From: a bacterium
GTDB lineage: Bacteria > Patescibacteriota > Microgenomatia > UBA8517
NCBI GenBank assembly: GCA_021824915.1
Contig: JAKAJP010000030.1
Span: 1-32,290 of the forward strand
Length of the DNA stretch: 32,290 nucleotides
Direction of reading: 5' to 3'
Below, in pieces: positions 25,270-32,290 of this stretch; positions within the stretch are counted from its first letter, which is position 1, and the number at the start of each line of letters is the position of its first letter. A program made the translations under genes and the position numbers. The notes beneath the pieces are model-generated. The model had not been told where the DNA came from and did not search any database. It saw nothing but the letters and a program-made list of their open reading frames with translations.

Positions 25270-25745
25270 TGGCAAGAAGTCTAAACAAGGTTCAGTTGAT
25301 AGGGAATTTAACACGCGACCCCGAAATGAAATACACACCGGCGGGTGCTGCGGTTTGCACTTTTGGCGTTGCCACAAACAGAAATTGGACAACCGAAAGC
25401 GGGGAGAAGAAAGAAGATGCTGAATTTCACAATATTGTTGCCTGGAATAAATTGGCGGAAATTTGCGCACAACTTCTCAAGAAGGGGAGAAAAGTTTATG
25501 TGGAGGGCCGCCTTTCTACGCGTAGTTGGCAGGGGCAGGATGGAACCCAGCGTACCCGTACAGAAGTTGTAATTAGCGACATGATAATTTTGGATAAAAG
25601 AGAGGGTGAGGTAACAGGAGAAATTGATATTCCGGAACCAATAGTTGAGACGCAGGAGCCGGTAGAGCAACCGAAATCAAAGTCGAAGTCAAAGACAAAA
25701 GAAGAGAAAGCGGAAGAATCGGCAGATGAAGATATACCGTTTTAA
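25269..25745 (+). CDS. ssb: Single-stranded DNA-binding protein
   Basis: LNKVQLIGNLTRDPEMKYTPAGAAVCTFGVATNRNW..., C-terminal DEDIPF. Confidence 0.95.
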   Translation: MARSLNKVQLIGNLTRDPEMKYTPAGAAVCTFGVATNRNWTTESGEKKEDAEFHNIVAWNKLAEICAQLLKKGRKVYVEGRLSTRSWQGQDGTQRTRTEVVISDMIILDKREGEVTGEIDIPEPIVETQEPVEQPKSKSKSKTKEEKAEESADEDIPF

Positions 25746-25757
25746 TAGTAAATAAAT

Positions 25758-26012
25758 ATGGCGAAGAAAGAAAAGCGAAGATCAAGAAAATTTGAAGTAG
25801 AAAAGGTACCTCAGGGTAATTGTCCCTTTGATAAATCAGGTAAAGAACCTGATTATAAAGATGTAGAAACACTCATGAAGTTTGTTTCCGACCGGGCAAA
25901 AGTTTTGGGTAAAGACAGGACCGGCGTTTGTGCTAAGCACCAGAGAAAACTAGCTTTAGCCATCAAGCGTGCCAGGCATTTAGGCCTTCTACCTTTTACT
26001 CCAAAGATTTAG
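25758..26012 (+). CDS. rpsR: 30S ribosomal protein S18 (bS18)
   Basis: [60 protein letters not shown]. Confidence 0.92.
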   Translation: MAKKEKRRSRKFEVEKVPQGNCPFDKSGKEPDYKDVETLMKFVSDRAKVLGKDRTGVCAKHQRKLALAIKRARHLGLLPFTPKI

Positions 26013-26025
26013 TATACTGACTTTC

Positions 26026-27288
26026 ATGGCGAAATTTTTTGGACTTCCAAGAGTTAAGATTTCTTTTGTCCGAAAATTTGTTTTGATTTTTGTAATCGTT
26101 ATAGCTTCATTCGGTGGGGGTTATTATTTTGGTTTCAAAGGGTTTAAGGCCCAATTTAAGAGTTTTAATCAGGTAAGTTTGGTTCGGGAAGTTCCACCTG
26201 ATGTAAATGCAAACATGGACCTTTTCTGGACAGTCTGGAAGGAGTTGGGTGATAAGTATTTTGATAAAACAAAGCTTAACCCCCAAGACATGGTTTATGG
26301 CGCAATTCAGGGAATGGTAGCGGCAGTGGGGGATCCATACACCATGTTTTTACCGCCGGTGCAAAACAAAGTCACAAATGAAGATTTAAGTGGCAGTTTT
26401 GAAGGGGTAGGTATTGAGATTGGTTATAAGGGGGTTAGGTTGGCGGTAATTTCACCTCTTCCGGGTAGTCCGGCAGAAGCTGCTGGAGTTAAACCCGGAG
26501 ACTTTATAGTTAGGATTAAGGACGACGCAAAAAATATTGACGAATCAACCAGTGGAATATCTTTACCGGATGCTGTTGAAGCAATTCGGGGTCCGGCTGG
26601 CACAAAAGTAACCTTAACTCTTATTCGTGACGGACAGGATAACCCAATAGTTACCGACATCACGCGCGCGAAATTGACCGTTCCCTCGGTTACGTTAACT
26701 TATGTTGGGAAGGATAACTCGATCGCGGATGTTAAAGTTAATAAATTTGCTGCGGATACGGATGATGGCTGGAATGGTATCGTGGAAAAGATTAAAGAGA
26801 ACTCGAACGTTAAAGGGGTAATCGTTGATCTTAGAAACAACCCTGGCGGGTATATGCAGGGGGCGATTGACTTGGCAAGCGAATTTATCCCCGTTGGCGG
26901 AGGCGAAAAGTCAGTTGTGGTGATTGAAGATAGAGGTGGGGTCCGTACGGATTATAAAGTTAATAAAGCCGGTAGGCTAATCGGTGTACCCGTTGTGGTT
27001 TTAATTAATGGAGGAAGTGCCAGCGCCTCTGAAATCTTTGCCGGTGCGCTTCGTGATGACTTGGGCGCGAAGCTTGTCGGTGAAAAATCATTTGGTAAGG
27101 GAACAATTCAGGAACCTTTGGATTTGGCCGGAGGCAGCGGCCTTCATATTACAGTTGCCAAATGGTTAACTCCGGATGGAACTTGGGTTCACGAAAAAGG
27201 GCTGGAGCCTGATTTTAAGATTGGGAACCAAGAAAATGCAAGTGGGGACGCCCAACTTGAGGCGGCGGTTAAGCTGCTTTCTCAGTAA
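26026..27288 (+). CDS. C-terminal processing peptidase (S41 family) with PDZ domain
   Basis: PDZ region plus GVIVDLRNNPGGYMQGAIDLASEFIP and VVLINGGSASASEIFAGALRD...GEKSFGKGTIQ (catalytic Ser/Lys). Confidence 0.93.
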   Translation: MAKFFGLPRVKISFVRKFVLIFVIVIASFGGGYYFGFKGFKAQFKSFNQVSLVREVPPDVNANMDLFWTVWKELGDKYFDKTKLNPQDMVYGAIQGMVAAVGDPYTMFLPPVQNKVTNEDLSGSFEGVGIEIGYKGVRLAVISPLPGSPAEAAGVKPGDFIVRIKDDAKNIDESTSGISLPDAVEAIRGPAGTKVTLTLIRDGQDNPIVTDITRAKLTVPSVTLTYVGKDNSIADVKVNKFAADTDDGWNGIVEKIKENSNVKGVIVDLRNNPGGYMQGAIDLASEFIPVGGGEKSVVVIEDRGGVRTDYKVNKAGRLIGVPVVVLINGGSASASEIFAGALRDDLGAKLVGEKSFGKGTIQEPLDLAGGSGLHITVAKWLTPDGTWVHEKGLEPDFKIGNQENASGDAQLEAAVKLLSQ

Positions 27289-27314
27289 TTTTTAAGGAAA
27301 GACTGGTATTTTGT

Positions 27315-28469
27315 ATGTCGAAGATGTTAAAAATATCGGTGAAAAAAGCCTTTATTTTTATTGCCATTATTCTTGTTGTTTTGGCGGCGGTAACAAGCGG
27401 TGCAGTTGCGGATAGATTGTTTGGCTTAACTCCTCTTGATAGATTTTTCCCCAGACTTGGAATTAATACACTCCAGCAAAAGTTTGTAAACGAAGAAAGT
27501 GATGTAATTGATGTTGTTAAAAACGTGGGTCCGAGTGTTGTAACTGTTTCAGCGGTTACACCCAAAAGATCGATTATTCAGTTTTCTCCTTTCGGAGGTT
27601 TCAGTCAGGGAACGACCGGTGGAACTCCTCAGGATATTGGAAGTGGTTTTGTCGTTTCGGCAGACGGATTAATAGTCACAAATAAGCACGTTGTTGCCGA
27701 TGCATCGTTAACCTATAAAGTGGTGACAAGTGATGGAAAGAGTTTTGATGCAAAAGAGATTAGTCGGGATCCTAATAATGACATTGCGATTATTAAAATT
27801 GACGCCAGAGGTCTAAAGCCGGTTGAGCTGGGTGACTCTGGAAATCTTCAGGTTGGGCAATTTGTCATTGCAATTGGCACAGCACTTGGAGAATTTAGAA
27901 ACACAGTAACCACCGGAGTTGTTTCCGGACTTGGTCGCGGAATAGATGCGGGTGATCAGTTTCAGGGTTATGTTGAACGCCTTGATAATGTAATTCAGAC
28001 GGATGCGGCTATTAACCCGGGAAATTCCGGAGGCCCGCTACTTAATTCCGCAGGTCAGGTGATTGGAATAAATGTTGCTGTTGCCCAAGGAGCTAACAAT
28101 ATTGGTTTTGCTATTCCAATAAATACGGTTAAGGATGCACTAAATTCCTTTAAGGCAAACGGAAAATTCCCTGCAAAAGCATATCTCGGGGTTCAATATC
28201 AGATGGTTAGCCAGCAGGCCGCGCTTCTCAATAGTGTCCCACAGGGGGCGTATGTTGTGGATGTTGTAGCCGGGAGCCCTGCGGAGAAAGCGAATATTCA
28301 GGCAGGAGATATTATTTACAAAGTCGATGGAAATCAGATAACTGATACTAATGGGGGACTGGCGAAATTAATTGCGGGCAAAAAACCCGGCGATGTTCTA
28401 AATCTTGAAATTTGGCGAGACGGGAATACGGTTAAGGCTCCAGTAACTCTTTCCGAGGCTAATCAGTAA
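27315..28469 (+). CDS. HtrA/DegP-like trypsin-type serine protease with PDZ domain
   Basis: GSGFVVSADGLIVTNKHVV, NDIAIIKID, INPGNSGGPLLNSAGQVIGIN catalytic motifs, C-terminal PDZ. Confidence 0.94.
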   Translation: MSKMLKISVKKAFIFIAIILVVLAAVTSGAVADRLFGLTPLDRFFPRLGINTLQQKFVNEESDVIDVVKNVGPSVVTVSAVTPKRSIIQFSPFGGFSQGTTGGTPQDIGSGFVVSADGLIVTNKHVVADASLTYKVVTSDGKSFDAKEISRDPNNDIAIIKIDARGLKPVELGDSGNLQVGQFVIAIGTALGEFRNTVTTGVVSGLGRGIDAGDQFQGYVERLDNVIQTDAAINPGNSGGPLLNSAGQVIGINVAVAQGANNIGFAIPINTVKDALNSFKANGKFPAKAYLGVQYQMVSQQAALLNSVPQGAYVVDVVAGSPAEKANIQAGDIIYKVDGNQITDTNGGLAKLIAGKKPGDVLNLEIWRDGNTVKAPVTLSEANQ

Positions 28470-28914
28470 GGTTATATACAAAAATTTTTTTGCCGGATTT
28501 TTCCGATTTTTCTTTCCAGCCAGTTCTTTGATAAAGATTAATGGCTGGTAGGTTATCAATGTGAGTTTCAAGCCATATTCTGCCGCCACCCATTTTTTTG
28601 TAGTCTTCAGACTTCAGGAAACTCTTTAGGGTATTGGTTAAAAATTTAACCGAATAACCTTTGCCGCGGGCTGGCGGATAGGTGCGGATGGCAAAAGTTA
28701 TGCCGTTTTTATTTCCAAACCAGACAATTCCCAGCAAATTTTTGGATTTGTCGGTTAGGGTATAAATGACCCGATTTTTTGACCATTTATCGAATTTTGC
28801 AAGCGAAGAAAAACGCCTTTTATCACCGGTAAATTTCAGAATTTGGGGATCGGTTTGGGAGTACTTAATGAGCTGACTAATTTGTCTTTTGGAGATTCCC
28901 TTCGTGATTTGCAC
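28459..28914 (-). CDS. GNAT-family N-acetyltransferase
   Basis: FAIRTYPPARGKGYSVKFLTNTLKSFL...WLETHIDNLPAINLYQRTGWKE is the GNAT motif A/B pattern. Confidence 0.8.
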   Translation of the reverse strand: MQITKGISKRQISQLIKYSQTDPQILKFTGDKRRFSSLAKFDKWSKNRVIYTLTDKSKNLLGIVWFGNKNGITFAIRTYPPARGKGYSVKFLTNTLKSFLKSEDYKKMGGGRIWLETHIDNLPAINLYQRTGWKEKSEKSGKKIFVYNLTD

Positions 28915-28935
28915 GAAGATATTATAGCAGTGTTG

Positions 28936-29157
28936 CTATTGTTTACTTAAAGGAAAAACTCTCCTAGAGGCTCCGTCATCAACAGCTATAACTTTTTGAC
29001 CATTCACTGTGGCGGTTTGGCTTTCAGGAAGTATAGTTTTTTCCGTTGTCGCAGCACCTGACGAGGCCACATTCATGGCGTTTTCAAGCTCTCTTTTCTC
29101 ATTTCGGAGCGCAAAATAGGCCTCGGAAAATCCCTGTGCAATTGATCTAAGTGACAT
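28936..29157 (-). CDS. Hypothetical small protein (73 aa)
   Basis: Complete ORF between prfA and the GNAT gene, same strand. Confidence 0.45.
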   Translation of the reverse strand: MSLRSIAQGFSEAYFALRNEKRELENAMNVASSGAATTEKTILPESQTATVNGQKVIAVDDGASRRVFPLSKQ

Positions 29158-29180
29158 GGCGGTATTTTATTCCTATAGTC

Positions 29181-29879
29181 TTAGACTGTCAAGTTCTTTG
29201 TTAATTCTATGACCTTGTCCAAATCTCCGTCAAGAATTACTTCCAATTTACCCCAGGATTTGCCAAGTCTGTGGTCAGTGACCCGGTCTTGGGGAAAGTT
29301 ATAAGTTCGGATTTTTTCACTTCTCATACCGCGTCCAATGACGCTTCTATAGCCTGCGATTGTGCGTAGCTTTTCTTCTTCTTGTTTCTCCCAGAGCTTT
29401 GAACGCAAAAGGGAAAGGGCGATTTGTCGATTTTGTTCCTGAAAACGCTCTTCACGGGCCTCAACCACTATTCCGGTGGGTTTATGGACCAAACGGACCG
29501 CGGTACTAACTTTATTAACATTTTGGCCTCCATGACCGCCGGCGCGGGTAAAGCTCCATTCAAGATCGTTGGGATTTACCGCCACTTCGTTTTCTTTAAT
29601 CTCAGGTAGGGTCGCAACTGTGGCTGTCGAAGTATGAATTCTGCCTCGTTTTTCTGTAACCGGAACTCTCTGGACTCTGTGGACTCCGGCCTCGTTTTTC
29701 AGGAGATCAAAAACATTCGGGCCGCTTATTTTTATTGTTTTGTCGTCAATTTGGAGCACCTTCCAGCCTTTTTTCTGGGCAAAGCGGATGTACATACGGA
29801 GTAGGTCGTCCCCCCAAAGTTTGGCTTCAGCACCGCCTGTTGCACCGCGAATTTCAATATAGCAGACCTGATTTTCCAT
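29181..29879 (-). CDS. prfA: Peptide chain release factor 1-like, lacking N-terminal domain 1
   Basis: [23 protein letters not shown] (RF1 PxT stop-recognition motif = PVT) and [26 protein letters not shown] (GGQ); only 232 aa. Confidence 0.88.
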   Translation of the reverse strand: MENQVCYIEIRGATGGAEAKLWGDDLLRMYIRFAQKKGWKVLQIDDKTIKISGPNVFDLLKNEAGVHRVQRVPVTEKRGRIHTSTATVATLPEIKENEVAVNPNDLEWSFTRAGGHGGQNVNKVSTAVRLVHKPTGIVVEAREERFQEQNRQIALSLLRSKLWEKQEEEKLRTIAGYRSVIGRGMRSEKIRTYNFPQDRVTDHRLGKSWGKLEVILDGDLDKVIELTKNLTV

Positions 29880-29891
29880 AAATTGGCCCAG

Positions 29892-30215
29892 TTACGCTTG
29901 ACCACGAAGCTCGGAAAGTGATGTTGGTCGCTCTTGTTCTTCTTGAAGTCTTTTTGCCCTTTTAATCTTTCTTTTCTCAGTTTTGCTAATAATTTTCTTC
30001 TTGGCGGCTGCCTGTTTGGCCTTAAAGGCATCTACGCGGCCAGCTGTGTCCACAAACTTCATTTGTCCTGTGTAAAAAGGATGGCAATTGTAGCAAACCT
30101 CGACATGAATTTCGGGCACAGACGCCCCCGTGGTAAATGTATTGCCGCAGGCACAAATCACCTTTGCTTCCGGATACCATTTTGGGTGGATACTTGCTTT
30201 CATAATGAGGCTCAA
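29892..30215 (-). CDS. rpmE: 50S ribosomal protein L31 (bL31) with extended basic C-terminus
   Basis: [60 protein letters not shown]; start probably MKASIHP at 30203. Upstream of prfA, as in many bacteria. Confidence 0.9.
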   Translation of the reverse strand: MSLIMKASIHPKWYPEAKVICACGNTFTTGASVPEIHVEVCYNCHPFYTGQMKFVDTAGRVDAFKAKQAAAKKKIISKTEKRKIKRAKRLQEEQERPTSLSELRGQA

Positions 30216-31123
30216 TTATACCTTTTCTTTTTGAATTCAGCAAGGAAGACGCCCACAAAAGTAATAATGGAGCCAATTACTATTGTGGTTGTGATTTTGT
30301 CTCCAAGAAGCTTTACGGCCAGAATTGCAGAAAGAATAGGATACAGGTAGGAAAAAAGAGCAGTCTCGGAGAGTTCAATTGATTTTAAGCCTAGGTTATT
30401 GAGAATATAAGCGAGTGTTCCTGAAAGAAGACCCATATACATTATCCCGAAGAAGAATAATGGGTTACCTTTCATAAAAATTCCCGTTATTTGACCTAGT
30501 GGATGCAAGCTTAGAGAGATGGGTATCATTGTTAGAAATCCGATAAGAAATGAGTAATTGGCAAGCCGAACAGCTCCGTAGCCCTTTCTTAGAAGTTCCT
30601 TCGCAAGGAGTCCGGCGACGGCTCCTGCAATTACAGATGCAAGGACTAAGATGTTACCCACAAGTCTGCCGTCCTTTTGTTGGCTTTCGAGGGGTTCGAT
30701 GAGAATAAAAAGTGAGCCGACAAGTGCGAGAAATGTTCCAGTTTTTTCTTGTTTTGTTATCCTGTCGCGCAAAAAATAATAGCCTAAGGCTATTGTTAAG
30801 AGAGGGCCAAAAATTGAGATAAGGCTCATATCAAGTAAAGTCGTTTTTGCCGTTCCCCAGAAAAGGAGGCCTAAGGTAATTGTCGAGTTAAGGACGGAGT
30901 ATATAATCACTTGTAGAAACTCGCCAAAATTCCTGGCAATTTTAAAATTTGTCAATGCAAACATGATAAGAGCAGCTATTGCCGAGAACATAAATCGGTA
31001 GAGCAGAAAGAGGTCGGGTGCAAGGCCTGTGTTGAGAGTGATTTTAATTACTGGTCCTGCAACTCCCCAGATAACAACTACAATTGCAAGATAAAGATAG
31101 GCCTTAAGACGGATAGGGTTCAT
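30212..31123 (-). CDS. EamA/DMT-family transporter
   Basis: About 10 hydrophobic segments, [15 protein letters not shown]...[13 protein letters not shown] EamA pattern, duplicated halves. Confidence 0.85.
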   Translation of the reverse strand: MNPIRLKAYLYLAIVVVIWGVAGPVIKITLNTGLAPDLFLLYRFMFSAIAALIMFALTNFKIARNFGEFLQVIIYSVLNSTITLGLLFWGTAKTTLLDMSLISIFGPLLTIALGYYFLRDRITKQEKTGTFLALVGSLFILIEPLESQQKDGRLVGNILVLASVIAGAVAGLLAKELLRKGYGAVRLANYSFLIGFLTMIPISLSLHPLGQITGIFMKGNPLFFFGIMYMGLLSGTLAYILNNLGLKSIELSETALFSYLYPILSAILAVKLLGDKITTTIVIGSIITFVGVFLAEFKKKRYN

Positions 31124-31126
31124 AAG

Positions 31127-31999
31127 TTAGCTTAAAAGGTCAATAATTCGGTCAATTCCGAATGAAAATCCAACTGCAGGAATACTCCTACCGGTAAACA
31201 TCCCGATTAAATTATCGTATCTTCCTCCGCCTCCGATTGTCAGTTCCTCCGGCCGACCATTAAGCTTCATTTCAAAAATGGTGCCGGTATAGTAGTCGAG
31301 GCCTCTGGCAAGAGTCGGGTCAAAAATATAATCTTTTCCTTCGATCACGCCATAATTGGTTTTCAAAATCTTAAACGTTTCCGTAAGTTCCTGTGTCGGC
31401 TTGGTTTTGTCAATAAAATCCAATAGCTTTTGAGGAATATTTTCCCGTCCAATCTTGTACATTTTGTCGATTGTCCTGATCTCGTCAATTGTCAGGCCTT
31501 CAAAATTTTTTCTATCATTGATCATCAGAGCTGCTTTTTTGAAGCCGAGTGCACGTGCAGAGTCTATCGCGCAAGCAATAATCTTGGCATCCTCTTCCGG
31601 ACTTTTTACCCCAACCGTATCGAAGTCAAACTGAGTAAATTCCCGGCGTCTGCCTTTTTGCGGGTTTTCGCCGCGAAATACCTGACCGATTTGATATCGG
31701 GAAAATGTAGGGTCGAGTAATCCTAAATTATTGGCAACAAAACGGGCTAGGGGGACTGTCAAGTCATATCTTAACGCCAACTTCCTTCCACCTTTATCTT
31801 CAAATTGATAGATAAGCTTTTCATCTTCACCGTATTTTCCAAGTAGTGTTTCCGCAAACTCAACGGTTGGCGTTTCCAAAGGCTGAAAGCCGTATTTTTC
31901 CAATATCGGAATAACCGCATTAAACATCTTACGTCGTTTAGCGGCCTCTTTTGGGTAAATGTCCCCGAACCCCTTTGGTGTAACTGGTCCTCTTTGCAT
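31127..31999 (-). CDS. hisS: Histidyl-tRNA synthetase catalytic core (290 aa, no C-terminal anticodon-binding domain)
   Basis: GFGDIYP, LRYDLTVPLARFVANN, YQIGQVFRGENPQKGRRREFTQFDFDTVG, ARGLDYYTGTIFE, GGGGRYDNLIGMF, GFSFGIDRII; stop immediately after the core. Confidence 0.9.
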   Translation of the reverse strand: MQRGPVTPKGFGDIYPKEAAKRRKMFNAVIPILEKYGFQPLETPTVEFAETLLGKYGEDEKLIYQFEDKGGRKLALRYDLTVPLARFVANNLGLLDPTFSRYQIGQVFRGENPQKGRRREFTQFDFDTVGVKSPEEDAKIIACAIDSARALGFKKAALMINDRKNFEGLTIDEIRTIDKMYKIGRENIPQKLLDFIDKTKPTQELTETFKILKTNYGVIEGKDYIFDPTLARGLDYYTGTIFEMKLNGRPEELTIGGGGRYDNLIGMFTGRSIPAVGFSFGIDRIIDLLS

Positions 32000-32014
32000 A
32001 TTTTTAGTCTAGCA

Positions 32015-32038
32015 CAAAAAAAGGAACCTTTCGGTTCC
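32015..32038 (-). terminator. Rho-independent terminator hairpin upstream of hisS (minus strand)
   Basis: Minus strand GGAACC-GAAA-GGTTCC followed by a T run (plus-strand stem 32023-32038, A run 32016-32022). Confidence 0.7.
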
Positions 32039-32167
32039 CCATATTATCGATTCTCGATTTTTACGCTTATCTGCGCCCCGTATTTGGCGGGGTCCTTGCG
32101 CCATCGTGACTGACGCTCCAACGGATTTATATAACTGGAAGTAATTATATACTGAAACGTTTTGGTG

Positions 32168-32290
32168 TCAAATTTTGATTAAGAAAATTGAGCGGAGTTT
32201 TTGGGTTTTTCCGCCATTATCCATTATGAAGATAACCGTATCTCCCTCGGAAATTTTTGAAAGTGATATTGCAACTTCTTTTCCGTCTTT
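32168..32290 (-). CDS. 3' end of an unidentified CDS running in from the right edge
   Basis: Minus-strand open frame ...KDGKEVAISLSKISEGDTVIFIMDNGGKTQKLRSIFLIKI* ending TGA at 32168-32170; upstream part is outside the window. Confidence 0.5.
   Translation of the reverse strand, partial: KDGKEVAISLSKISEGDTVIFIMDNGGKTQKLRSIFLIKI

Noticed and set aside
1-32290. CRISPR arrays, tRNA or rRNA genes
   Set aside because: No spaced direct-repeat arrays and no cloverleaf/T-arm consensus noticed by eye; tRNAscan-SE and a CRISPR finder would be needed to exclude them formally.

Overview
This window looks like a chromosomal segment of a small-genome bacterium. Candidate Phyla Radiation / Microgenomates-like affiliation is inferred from gene content and style and has not been tested. 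Host housekeeping genes flank a mobile element of about 17.6 kb. Left host flank: cysS 3' part, two membrane/secreted proteins, an ABC-2 transporter pair and a 672-aa unknown. Right host flank: ychF, rpsF-ssb-rpsR, an S41 protease, an HtrA-like protease, GNAT, prfA, rpmE, an EamA transporter and hisS. MAIN DISCOVERY: the element (about 5820-23460) is inserted in the 5' end of ychF. The original ychF start is stranded at the left end (5804: ATGAGCCTTTCTGTTGGAAT = M-S-L-S-V-G-I). Joining it at the shared GGAAT core to the right junction (TGTAGGGCTACCGAATGTGGGGAAG) restores MSLSVGIVGLPNVGK, a canonical YchF N-terminus. The right end of the element supplies a replacement start (MSSSKLSVGIV...) encoded out of frame inside the large serine recombinase gene. 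The same junction also cuts the recombinase gene. Joining the element ends in silico extends its reading frame by 42 codons (SQSGNQLFPFELVIPLPPPRIARLIVQRDKWGRIVHSEAPLF*) located at the far left end of the element. Integration replaces that tail with 12 residues read from host ychF DNA. attP therefore lies within the integrase coding sequence, and one crossover swaps both the host protein's N-terminus and the integrase's C-terminus. Inside the element are: (i) an unusual metabolic cassette (APH-like kinase, group II PLP decarboxylase, stand-alone PheRS-like synthetase, class I methyltransferase, Gfo/Idh/MocA oxidoreductase); (ii) a DNA methyltransferase fused to an Mrr-like nuclease domain, with a divergent C-protein-like regulator; (iii) a replication module (SSB-like protein, prim-pol/helicase and CPR-type unknowns); (iv) an excisionase-like HTH plus the serine recombinase. 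No phage structural genes, conjugation genes, tRNAs or CRISPR arrays were recognised.
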